Part shown: one piece after another, positions 51,955-59,699 of the stretch
Layout of the letters: every line of letters begins with the position of its first letter
Position numbering within the stretch: the first letter of the stretch is position 1
Source of the DNA: Shuttleworthia sp045545575
GTDB lineage: Bacteria > Bacillota > Clostridia > Lachnospirales > Lachnospiraceae
Assembly (NCBI GenBank): GCA_045545575.1
Contig: JAZQBE010000028.1
Span: 23,852 to 87,851, forward strand
Direction: 5' to 3'
Length of the DNA stretch: 64,000 nucleotides
Made by a program: the position numbers and the translations under genes
The notes under the pieces: generated by a model
Databases searched by the model: none
What the model saw: only the letters and a program-made list of their open reading frames with translations
Told to the model about the DNA's origin: nothing

Positions 51955-53679
51955 ATGGTCAACTTACGTGAGAAACCGTTCTTCTTAAACGACGCCCAGA
52001 TCGCCTGGGTGGAGGATACCCTTGCGTCGATGAGTTTCGAGGAAAAGCTCGGTCAGCTGTTCATCAACCTGACACTGCAGCGCGATCCCGCCACCATCGA
52101 CCATCTCGTCAACGATCTGCACATCGGCGGCGTCCGCTGGCAGGGCGGCACCTTAGAGCAGGTGTATGAACAGAACCGCGCCTTTCAGGAAAAGAGCAAG
52201 GTGCCGGTGCTGATCGCGGCCAACTGTGAAGCCGGCGGCAATGGAGCTGTAGGTGAGGGCACCTTCATTGCCACCGGCGCGGCCTGCGGTGCGTCCGCCA
52301 CGGCCCAGACCGTGCGCGACATGGCGGCGGTCGGCGGCGCCGAAGCGGCCGCGGTGGGCTGCAACTGGACCTTTGCCCCGGTCTGCGACGTCGTCTCCAA
52401 CTGGCGCAACACCATCGTCAATACCCGCGGCTTCGGCGACGACCCGGACCGGATCGTTGCGCTTTCCCTCGCTTACATGGAAGAAATGAAGAAGCAAGGG
52501 CTGCTGTGCGCGGCGAAGCACTTCCCGGGCGACGGCAGCGAGGAGCGCGACCAGCACCTCGTGATGGGCTGCAACGACCTCTCCTGCGAGGAATGGGACG
52601 CCAGCTACGGCAAGGTGTATCAGGCGCTGATCGACGCCGGCCTTCCGAGCATCATGGTCGGCCACATCTGCCAGCCCGCCTACAGCCGCCATTTCCGCCC
52701 GGGCATCGCGGACGCGGACATCAAGCCCGCGACGTTAGCGCCCGAGCTGCTGAACGACCTGCTGCGCGGCAAGCTTGGCTTCAACGGCCTGATCGTGACG
52801 GATGCCTCCCATATGGCCGGCCTGACCACGGCCGCGTCCCGCAAGGGCGTCATCCAGGGCGTCGTCGCCGCGGGCTGCGACATGATCCTCTTCTTCAACG
52901 ATCCCGAAGAGGACATCGCGTTCCTGCGCGAAGGCATCGAAACCGGCGTCATCTCCGCGGAACGTTTTGACGACGCGCTTCACCGCATCCTCGGCTTAAA
53001 GGCCCTGGCCGGTCTGGATCAGCTCTCCTTTCCGGAAAAGGACGCGCTGTCCGTCGTCGGCTGTGCGGCGCACCATGAAAAAGCCGCCCGCGCCGCGGAC
53101 GAAAGCATTACGCTCGTCAAGGATACCCAGCAGATCCTGCCGCTGAATCCCGCCGAGAAGAAGAAACTGCGCCTGTACTTTATCGAAAGCGCGCCCGTGT
53201 CGCTCTTAGACGGCCCGGACAAAGCCAAGCAGCAGCTGATCGACGAGCTGACCGCCGCTGGCTTTGAGGTGACGGCGCCGAAGGACTACTACGAATTCGA
53301 GATGGAGCAGGCCTCGCCCTTCAATCGCTTCAAGATGATGAGCCACGAAAGCGCCGCCCATCTGAAGGAAACCACCGACGTCGTCCTCGTCGTCTACAAC
53401 ATGAAAGGCTATGCCAAGGAAAACAACACCCGTCTGACCTACTCGGTCTCCCATTCCTACGAGATCCCGTGGTTCGTGCGCGAGGTGCCCACCGTCGCTG
53501 TTTCGCTGAACTATACGAACCATCTGTACGACGCCCCGATGATGCGCACGTACATCAACGCCTACGGCTCCTCGCCGGAGTACCTGCATGCGCTGGTGGA
53601 AAAGCTGACCGGCGCCTCCGCCTTCAAGGGAGCGTACAACGACCTGGTCTGGTGCGACCGCTGGGAAACGCGTCTGTAG
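51955..53679 (+). CDS. nagZ: Glycoside hydrolase family 3, beta-N-acetylhexosaminidase type
   Basis: A 574-residue GH3 protein of normal domain order. The TIM barrel carries the NagZ signature AAKHFPGDGSEERDQH, with the His of the Asp-His acid/base pair, and the nucleophile Asp in LIVTDASHMAGL. A second alpha/beta domain (about 375-574) follows. There is no signal peptide, so it is probably cytoplasmic and involved in recycling wall fragments or digesting imported chito-oligosaccharides. The ATG at 51955 has GTGGAGG upstream; longer in-frame extensions are ignored. A strong terminator follows. Confidence 0.85.
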   Translation: MVNLREKPFFLNDAQIAWVEDTLASMSFEEKLGQLFINLTLQRDPATIDHLVNDLHIGGVRWQGGTLEQVYEQNRAFQEKSKVPVLIAANCEAGGNGAVGEGTFIATGAACGASATAQTVRDMAAVGGAEAAAVGCNWTFAPVCDVVSNWRNTIVNTRGFGDDPDRIVALSLAYMEEMKKQGLLCAAKHFPGDGSEERDQHLVMGCNDLSCEEWDASYGKVYQALIDAGLPSIMVGHICQPAYSRHFRPGIADADIKPATLAPELLNDLLRGKLGFNGLIVTDASHMAGLTTAASRKGVIQGVVAAGCDMILFFNDPEEDIAFLREGIETGVISAERFDDALHRILGLKALAGLDQLSFPEKDALSVVGCAAHHEKAARAADESITLVKDTQQILPLNPAEKKKLRLYFIESAPVSLLDGPDKAKQQLIDELTAAGFEVTAPKDYYEFEMEQASPFNRFKMMSHESAAHLKETTDVVLVVYNMKGYAKENNTRLTYSVSHSYEIPWFVREVPTVAVSLNYTNHLYDAPMMRTYINAYGSSPEYLHALVEKLTGASAFKGAYNDLVWCDRWETRL

Positions 53680-53726
53680 AGAATTCCGTCTGATCGGATG
53701 GTCATGCCGGGAAACGCCCTTCCGGG

Positions 53727-53765
53727 AAAGCTGAACTGTTGTATTTACAGCAGTTCAGCTTTTTT
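53727..53765 (+). terminator. Terminator after nagZ
   Basis: A 15-bp stem with one wobble (53727-53741 with 53748-53762), a 6-base loop and a T-run. It separates nagZ from the AT-richer Pho-like block. Confidence 0.88.
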
Positions 53766-53830
53766 ATACTATTGAAAGCGGTGCATATAAAACCGTGCGA
53801 AAAACAATCGGTTTATTCAGCAGACGTGGC

Positions 53831-53870
53831 TTTACAATAATTTGATTCAACTATGATTTCGGGGTTTACA
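53831..53870 (+). promoter_or_regulatory. Possible Pho-box-like repeats before the response regulator gene
   Basis: TTTACA occurs at 53831 and again at 53865, with weaker TTGATT (53842) and ATGATT (53853) spaced 11 bases apart from the first. PhoP boxes in Bacillota are TTHACA repeats on an 11-base period. The match is partial. An AGGAGG site and ATG follow. Confidence 0.35.
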
Positions 53871-53910
53871 TTTCCTGCATATACTTGAATAAAGTGAGGA
53901 GGTCTCTCTT

Positions 53911-54597
53911 ATGATTTATTGTATAGAAGATGATCGCGCGATCAGAGAGCTGATGGTCTATACACTGCAGGCATCCGGTTTTGAAGTTCGCGGGTTTGAA
54001 AGTGACACCGATTTCTGGCCCGCGATGAAAGAACAAAGGCCGGCGCTTGTGATTCTTGACGTAATGCTTCCGGGCGAAGACGGACTGACGATTCTCCGCA
54101 AGCTGCGCGCATCTCCTGTAACGGCGGATATTCCTGTCATAATGGCAACGGCAAAAGACAGCGAGTATGACACGGTGATCGGGCTGGATTCCGGTGCGGA
54201 CGATTATCTGGCGAAGCCGTTTGGCATGATGGAAATGGTATCCAGAATCAAAGCCGTTCTTCGCCGGGCAGGCGCCATGCAGCCTGCGCTTTTGTCACGC
54301 GGTATCATCGCAATGGATGAAAGCAAACATACCGTAACCGTCGATGGAAAAGCCGTCTCTCTGACACTGAAAGAATATGCGCTTTTAAAGCTGTTTATGG
54401 AGAATCCCGGGCGCGTGTTTACGCGGGATCATATCCTGTCAAGTGTTTGGGGAGCTGATTATACCTTTGAAACAAGAACGGTCGATGTCCATATTGGTAC
54501 GTTAAGGACGAAACTCGAAAACGCCGGGGATTACATACAGACCATTCGAGGTGTCGGATATAAGCTGGAGGAGATAAATGAGCAGCAAGATCTTTAA
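53911..54597 (+). CDS. OmpR/PhoB-family response regulator
   Basis: A 228-residue two-component regulator. The receiver domain has the acidic pair Asp7/Asp8, phospho-acceptor Asp50 (VILDVMLPGEDG), Thr80 and Lys102 (YLAKPF). The C-terminal winged helix (about 130-222) has SLTLKEYALLKLFMENPG, VFTRDHILSSVWG and the closing TIRGVGYKLEE. The next gene overlaps it by 20 bases and encodes the kinase, and a phosphate transporter follows, so phosphate sensing (PhoP/PhoB-like) is likely. Its base composition is clearly more AT-rich than the flanks. Confidence 0.9.
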   Translation: MIYCIEDDRAIRELMVYTLQASGFEVRGFESDTDFWPAMKEQRPALVILDVMLPGEDGLTILRKLRASPVTADIPVIMATAKDSEYDTVIGLDSGADDYLAKPFGMMEMVSRIKAVLRRAGAMQPALLSRGIIAMDESKHTVTVDGKAVSLTLKEYALLKLFMENPGRVFTRDHILSSVWGADYTFETRTVDVHIGTLRTKLENAGDYIQTIRGVGYKLEEINEQQDL

Positions 54598-55933
54598 GGC
54601 CATCTGGATCGCCGCTATCTCGGTTTTCCTTGCCTCTCTGCTGTTGATCATGGGAGCGCTGTACAGCTATTTTTCATCTTTGCAGAGGAATCAGCTTTGT
54701 GCAGAAACAGAACTGGCCGCACAAGGGGTGGCTCTTTCCGGAGAGAACTACTTTGAACAGCTTAAAACGGAAAACTACCGAATCACCTGGGTCGGTCCCG
54801 ATGGGCGCGTTCTGTTTGATAATGAAGCAGACGCGGCAACGATGCAGAATCATCTGGAACGCGAAGAAATCAAACAGGCACTCGAAGAAGGCTTCGGAGA
54901 AGCAACAAGACATTCTTTCACTCTTGCAGATCAGCAGTATTACGTCGCGAAACGCCTCCCGGACGGTTCTGTGCTCCGAATGTCGATCGCGCAGATCTCT
55001 GTGTGGCGCCTTTTATTTGGCTTTTCGCAGCCGATCTGTTTTATCATCCTCGCTGCACTGATCCTTTCTTATGTCCTGGCCTCAGGCATTGCAAAAAAAA
55101 TCGTCGAACCCATTAACGAAATTGATCTGACGCATCCGGGACGATACATCGGCAAAGAGGATTATAAAGAAATCGAACCGCTCCTCCGTCACATTTCTGC
55201 GCAGCAAAAGCAGCTGAAGCAGGATCAGGAAGAAATTGAAAAAACGGCTCTGATTCGGCAGGAATTCAGTGCCAACGTGTCACATGAACTGAAAACACCG
55301 CTTCATGCCATCTCCGGCTACGCCGAGCTTCTTGAAAACGGGCTTGTAAAGGAGAATGACATCCAGCCGTTTGCAGCAAAAATCCGCAATGAATCCCTGC
55401 GCATGACCAGGCTGATCGAGGACATCATTGACCTGACAAAGCTTGACAACGGCGGAACCGAAATAAAATGGGAAACCTGTGACTTCTTCCGTATAGCGGA
55501 AAATGCGGTGGAATCCCTGGAAGCTGCCGCATCTGAAATGAATGTTTCAATGATCATCAGCGGAGAAAGCGCCCCCATGACAGCGATCCCGCAGATGCTG
55601 CACAGCATTGTTTTCAACCTCTGCGATAACGCCATCAAATATAACCATAACGGAGGCTATGTAAACGTATCCATTACGCAAAATGCGTACAACACCGTTT
55701 TGAAGGTGAAGGATACCGGGATCGGAATACCCGAAGCGGAACAATCGCGTATTTTTGAGCGGTTCTACCGCGTGGACAAAAGCCGCAGCCGCGAAGTCGG
55801 CGGAACCGGCCTCGGGTTGTCCATTGTGAAACATGCGGTCGCAATCCATGGCGGAAAGATTGCGCTGAACAGTGTCGTCGGTGAAGGAACCGAGTTTATG
55901 ATAACGATCCCGAACAAGCCGATGGCGGTATAG
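54578..55933 (+). CDS. PhoR-like sensor histidine kinase
   Basis: A 451-residue membrane sensor kinase. It has TM1 (about 8-32), an extracytoplasmic sensor (33-145), TM2 (about 150-172), a linker coiled coil and a HisKA domain with His236 in NVSHELKTPLHAISGY. The HATPase domain has the N-box NLCDNAIKYN, DTGIGIPEAEQ and GGTGLGLSIVKHAV. It overlaps the response regulator gene by 20 bases, so the two form one unit. There is no HAMP or PAS domain that I can identify with confidence. Confidence 0.92.
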   Translation: MSSKIFKAIWIAAISVFLASLLLIMGALYSYFSSLQRNQLCAETELAAQGVALSGENYFEQLKTENYRITWVGPDGRVLFDNEADAATMQNHLEREEIKQALEEGFGEATRHSFTLADQQYYVAKRLPDGSVLRMSIAQISVWRLLFGFSQPICFIILAALILSYVLASGIAKKIVEPINEIDLTHPGRYIGKEDYKEIEPLLRHISAQQKQLKQDQEEIEKTALIRQEFSANVSHELKTPLHAISGYAELLENGLVKENDIQPFAAKIRNESLRMTRLIEDIIDLTKLDNGGTEIKWETCDFFRIAENAVESLEAAASEMNVSMIISGESAPMTAIPQMLHSIVFNLCDNAIKYNHNGGYVNVSITQNAYNTVLKVKDTGIGIPEAEQSRIFERFYRVDKSRSREVGGTGLGLSIVKHAVAIHGGKIALNSVVGEGTEFMITIPNKPMAV

Positions 55934-55946
55934 TATCCCTTTCCAC

Positions 55947-55963
55947 CTTACATCTCTTTTACA
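55947..55963 (+). promoter_or_regulatory. Pho-box-like direct repeat upstream of the Na/Pi cotransporter
   Basis: CTTACA-N5-TTTACA, two half-sites 11 bases apart, fits the Bacillota PhoP box (TTHACA repeated) with one mismatch. It lies 74 bases before the cotransporter ATG, right after the kinase gene. Confidence 0.5.
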
Positions 55964-56036
55964 CAAGTCCGATAGCGCATTTGATGTTGAATCTCTATTC
56001 TGTAGTTGTGATATAGAGCAGAGTGGAGATCTGATT

Positions 56037-57779
56037 ATGGACCTGTTTGATGTATTAAACCTGATCGGCGGCTTGTGCCTGTTTCTGTTCGGAATGACCC
56101 TCATGAGCCAGGCATTGGAACGGCGCGCCGGAAACCGGCTGAAAACACTTCTTGGACGCATGACCACAAACAGTTTTGCCGGACTGATGACAGGGCTGTG
56201 TGTTACAGCCATTATTCAAAGCTCGTCGGCAACAACCGTGATGGTGGTCGGCTTTGTCAATTCCGGACTGATGACACTAAGACAATCCATCAGTGTCATC
56301 ATGGGAGCGAATATCGGCACGACCGTGACAGCATGGATTCTAAGTCTTGCCGGGATCGAAAGCAGCAGCTTTTTCGTCCGTCTGCTAAAACCATCATCTT
56401 TTACGCCGATACTTGCGCTCATCGGCATCGTTTTCCTGATGCTGTCAAAAAACAGCAAGCGGAAGGATACCGGGGTGGTGCTGTTGGGATTTGCCACCTT
56501 GATGTTTGGAATGGAAACGATGTCAGAAGCCGTTGACGGGCTTCGGAATGTTCCCGAATTCCAGCAGCTGTTCCTCACTTTTACAAATCCGATCCTGGGC
56601 GTACTTGCCGGTGCTGCTCTGACAGCCATCATTCAATCAAGTTCCGCGTCTGTCGGTATCCTGCAGGCGCTTGCCTCTACCGGGACAGTTACATACGGTG
56701 CCGTCATCCCGATCCTGATGGGACAGCATATCGGCACCTGTATCACGGCCATGCTTTCGTCTATAGGGACGAACAGAAATGCGAAGCGGGCAGCCCTCGT
56801 CCATCTGACGTTCAATGTCATCGGGGCGATCGTCTGGCTGACGCTGTTCTATATTATTCGGGGTTTGTTTACTCCCGTGCTGCTTTCTCAATCGGCAAGC
56901 CTGATCGGGATTGCGATATTTCATTCGGTGATCAGTCTGGCTAGTGTGGTCCTGATGTTCCCGTTTGGGGGCTTTCTGGAGAAACTGGTTTGCCGGCTGG
57001 TCCCGGATGCCAAAGCCGCAGAAACCATACAGGAACTGGATGAGCGTTTGCTTGAAAGTCCTGCCCTTGCCTTAAATCAGTGCAAACAGGTCCTGGATTC
57101 CATGGCTTTACTTGCGATCGATGCTTTTCAGAAAAGCGTTGACTGCGTTCTTCAATATGATGCACATTCCGCGGAAACCATACGGAAGGCTGAAGAGGAT
57201 ACGGATCATCTCGAGGATCTGATCGGCACTTATCTTTTGAAGCTGACCTCACGACAGCTGGGAGAAGAAGAAAGTGTCAAAGCGACAGCGTATCTGAAGA
57301 TGATGGGGGACTATGAGCGAATCGCAGACCTTGCGGTGAATATTCTGGAATCAGCAGAGGAGAAATCAAGCAAAAACGTGATCTTTTCAGAAAGTGCAGT
57401 TTCTGAGTATAAAACCATTGGCAGTGCGGTCATCGAGATACTGACGCTCTCTTACGCTGCGTTTTCAAAAGAGGATTTTCGTTCTGCTCGAAAAACAGAA
57501 CCGCTTGAGCAGGTCATTGATATGCTGAAAGAGAACCTCCGTACCCGTCATTTTATCCGTCTCCAGAAGGGCGAGTGCTCCGTTGCGGCGGGGTTTATCT
57601 GGCTGGATCTGCTTACCTGCCTTGAACGGGCGGCAGACCACTGTTCCAATATTTCAGGATGTATTCTTGATACTGTAGAATCGACGATGAACATCCATGA
57701 AAACCTGCGCATACTTCGGAACGCGGATGACGATTACAGAGAACAGTATAATCTGTTTCTGAATAAATACAGGTTTTGA
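56037..57779 (+). CDS. Na/Pi cotransporter family protein with C-terminal PhoU domain
   Basis: A 580-residue NptA-type protein. The membrane part (about 1-320) contains the two inverted-repeat signatures AIIQSSSATTVMVVG and AIIQSSSASVGILQA, whose QSSS residues bind sodium and phosphate. The C-terminal half (about 340-560) is a PhoU-like helical domain that regulates uptake. It follows the two-component pair and a Pho-box-like site, so it is a plausible target of the system. The stop codon lies inside a perfect 16-bp palindrome. Composition is AT-rich like the two preceding genes. Confidence 0.92.
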   Translation: MDLFDVLNLIGGLCLFLFGMTLMSQALERRAGNRLKTLLGRMTTNSFAGLMTGLCVTAIIQSSSATTVMVVGFVNSGLMTLRQSISVIMGANIGTTVTAWILSLAGIESSSFFVRLLKPSSFTPILALIGIVFLMLSKNSKRKDTGVVLLGFATLMFGMETMSEAVDGLRNVPEFQQLFLTFTNPILGVLAGAALTAIIQSSSASVGILQALASTGTVTYGAVIPILMGQHIGTCITAMLSSIGTNRNAKRAALVHLTFNVIGAIVWLTLFYIIRGLFTPVLLSQSASLIGIAIFHSVISLASVVLMFPFGGFLEKLVCRLVPDAKAAETIQELDERLLESPALALNQCKQVLDSMALLAIDAFQKSVDCVLQYDAHSAETIRKAEEDTDHLEDLIGTYLLKLTSRQLGEEESVKATAYLKMMGDYERIADLAVNILESAEEKSSKNVIFSESAVSEYKTIGSAVIEILTLSYAAFSKEDFRSARKTEPLEQVIDMLKENLRTRHFIRLQKGECSVAAGFIWLDLLTCLERAADHCSNISGCILDTVESTMNIHENLRILRNADDDYREQYNLFLNKYRF

Positions 57780-57805
57780 AATGCATCAAGCATTTCAAAA
57801 CCTGT
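57769..57805 (+). terminator. Palindrome spanning the stop codon of the Na/Pi cotransporter gene
   Basis: A perfect 16-bp stem (57769-57784 with 57790-57805), loop ATCAA, containing the stop codon. No T-run follows, so it may stabilise the transcript end rather than terminate. Confidence 0.6.
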
Positions 57806-57853
57806 GAATGGAGCGCCTGACCGAATTCTTCTTTTCGAGTTTGAACCGGTATA

Positions 57854-57880
57854 TGACAAAAGTGCCTGTCCCTTTTGTCA
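57854..57880. repeat. Palindrome with conserved-core relation (copy 5)
   Basis: Arms TGACAAAAG (57854-57862) and CTTTTGTCA (57872-57880) surround TGCCTGTCC. The inner sequence matches the GTGCCTGACC core of copies 1-4, though the arms are unrelated. It overlaps the stop of the DUF4037 gene. Confidence 0.55.
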
Positions 57881-58846
57881 CACCCCGGCGAGGATGTGGA
57901 GGTTGCGCAGACCGCCGTCGGCAATGCCGTCGTTGACGGAATAGGCGTGTTTTTCGAGATCTCCGCAGATGGCCTCGGTCAGGCCCTGGGCCTGCAGCTC
58001 GTCAATGAGATCCGCGGAGATGCCTTCGATGACGTCGTACTTGTCCTCCGCCATCTGTCCTTCGTTGTCCGTCGTCAGCAGGTATTCGAACAGCTCCGCC
58101 TCGAGGGCAAGCTTCGGCAGTGCGCGCAGCGCGCGGAAGCTCCATTTATAATAGGGCTGGTACTGCCGGTTCAGCAGGAAGATCACCGACATGGCCGCTT
58201 TGACATATTCGCCGACGGCCAGCTGGGCCGCTGCCGGCTCCCCGTGCAGAAGACACCGGCGGTAATTATACTGGCCGGCCTGCGCCGCGAGCAGCAGGTG
58301 TCCGGCCATTTTTTTGCGCCGCACGTCCTCGGGAAACGTGGCAAGGCTCTCCCGGATCCGTGTGACTTCCCCATAGGAATCAAAAAAGATCTCTCCGTTG
58401 ACGGCTTCCGCCAGGGACTGCTCGGGAAGCGCCATCCACTGCGCCGCCGACAGACCTCCGGCATCCGGCGTCCCGATCCGCTCCGCAAAGAACTCCGCGG
58501 TCCGGATCACACCGTGACGGGCGCCGCCGACCGGGGACATCAGGCTCCGCCGGCAGCCCATATACTCCTTCGGCAGTTTGGCGTAGGCGCGTTCAAGCAG
58601 GAACGCCGTCCGCCGGTCCACGACGTCCTCGCCGGGAAGAAAAAGCATGAATCCCGGTTCAAAATCATGGTCCCGCGACACCTCGTCGTCGTACCCGAAG
58701 CACTCTGAACCACTGCCGCACAGGCCGGCGGCCAGAAACGGCATCACGTCCGCGAACCCGTCCTGCAGCATCGGCAGCCCGTATTCCGTAAAATAGGCTT
58801 TTGACAATTTCAATCCCGTCACTGGTCCGTCAATCCTTTCTGTCAT
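57878..58846 (-). CDS. DUF4037 nucleotidyltransferase-like protein
   Basis: A 322-residue protein. Residues 40-62 carry a nucleotidyltransferase-type signature: CGSGSECFGYDDEVSRDHDF, with Gly44-Ser45 and the acidic pair Asp59/Asp61 as in the GS...DxD motif of MNT/Pol-beta-fold enzymes. The rest is mainly helical and ends with an HEPN-like or KNTase-C-like segment. I recognise the family as DUF4037, whose products are not known to me. Its start overlaps the TPR gene by 17 bases, so it is the third gene of the TIR operon. No promoter of its own is apparent. Confidence 0.8.
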   Translation of the reverse strand: MTERIDGPVTGLKLSKAYFTEYGLPMLQDGFADVMPFLAAGLCGSGSECFGYDDEVSRDHDFEPGFMLFLPGEDVVDRRTAFLLERAYAKLPKEYMGCRRSLMSPVGGARHGVIRTAEFFAERIGTPDAGGLSAAQWMALPEQSLAEAVNGEIFFDSYGEVTRIRESLATFPEDVRRKKMAGHLLLAAQAGQYNYRRCLLHGEPAAAQLAVGEYVKAAMSVIFLLNRQYQPYYKWSFRALRALPKLALEAELFEYLLTTDNEGQMAEDKYDVIEGISADLIDELQAQGLTEAICGDLEKHAYSVNDGIADGGLRNLHILAGV

Positions 58847-59699
58847 AAATCTCCTTCGCCCGCCGGTTCAGCTCCTCCGCGGCCAGAAAATAGCCGTAAT
58901 AGGAAAACGTCGGCGCGCATTTTTCACAGACAAACGCGTAATACCCGTCATGGGGCGCGTTGGGATGGATCAGAAGCTCATACGTGCGGTCCAGCCATCC
59001 TTCAATCTGCGCCTCGGCCTCCTCCGCACCCAGCTCCGCCTCGGCCGCGCTGGCCATGTTCAGATAGGTGATCGCGCACTCCAGGTCCCCGCCGGGCTCC
59101 TTCTCCATCACAGCCAGCGCCTTCTTATAAAGCGCGCCGGCCTGCGCATACCGGCCCAGGGCGACTTCGTTTAACGCCATGTTATTGTAGAGCCCGCCGA
59201 GCAGATCCCCTCGCACGCCCGCACCGGGGCCTTCGGCATGGGCCGCGGCCGCCTCATAGACGTCCTTCGCTTTCGCGAACAGCTCCGCCGCCCGCTCGTA
59301 TTCTCCGAAGGCGTTGCACGCCGTCGCGACGTTGATGTAGGTCGTGCCGGCGCTGACAGTGCCTTCATATTCCAGCGCCGGAAGAAGCCGCAGCGCCTCC
59401 GCGCCGCTTTCCAGGGATTTTTCGCGTTCCCCGGTTTTCCGGTAGTGGCCGGTCAGCTCGTTTCGCACCAGCAGCTCCCCGCGCTGATCGCCGCCTAAAC
59501 GCGCCTCCTCCAGCCAGTAGAGCAGGTGGCGCTCCGCGCCGGCATAGTCGCGCCGGCTCATATACTCATCCATCTTTTCGATCACACGCTGCTGCGGAAT
59601 CGGCTTGACCGCCGGCGCGGCGCCGTAGGGTTCATCGCAGAGGACGCACCGGGGCTCCACATAATCCTCCGGTCTTAAGGTTCCGGTTGTTTCTGACAT
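58830..59699 (-). CDS. TPR protein with paired CxxC motifs
   Basis: A 289-residue helical protein with about four tetratricopeptide repeats between residues 35 and 245 (for example AGAERHLLYWLEEARLGGD, TYINVATACNAFGEYERAAE, LYNNMALNEVALGRYAQAG and CAITYLNMASAAEAE). CxxC pairs lie near each end: RCVLCDEP (Cys18, Cys21) and FVCEKCAP (Cys258, Cys261), which could form one zinc site. TPRs bind peptides or proteins. It starts on the last base of the TIR gene's stop codon (TAATG) and overlaps DUF4037 by 17 bases, so the three proteins are probably made together. GGAAAGGAAG in the TIR 3' end is its ribosome site. Confidence 0.82.
   Translation of the reverse strand: MSETTGTLRPEDYVEPRCVLCDEPYGAAPAVKPIPQQRVIEKMDEYMSRRDYAGAERHLLYWLEEARLGGDQRGELLVRNELTGHYRKTGEREKSLESGAEALRLLPALEYEGTVSAGTTYINVATACNAFGEYERAAELFAKAKDVYEAAAAHAEGPGAGVRGDLLGGLYNNMALNEVALGRYAQAGALYKKALAVMEKEPGGDLECAITYLNMASAAEAELGAEEAEAQIEGWLDRTYELLIHPNAPHDGYYAFVCEKCAPTFSYYGYFLAAEELNRRAKEIYDRKD

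Noticed and set aside
53820..57805. Prophage or integrative element as the source of the AT-rich block
   Set aside because: No integrase, phage structural gene, att-like repeat or tRNA is visible. Only the composition differs, so simple gene transfer remains the better reading.
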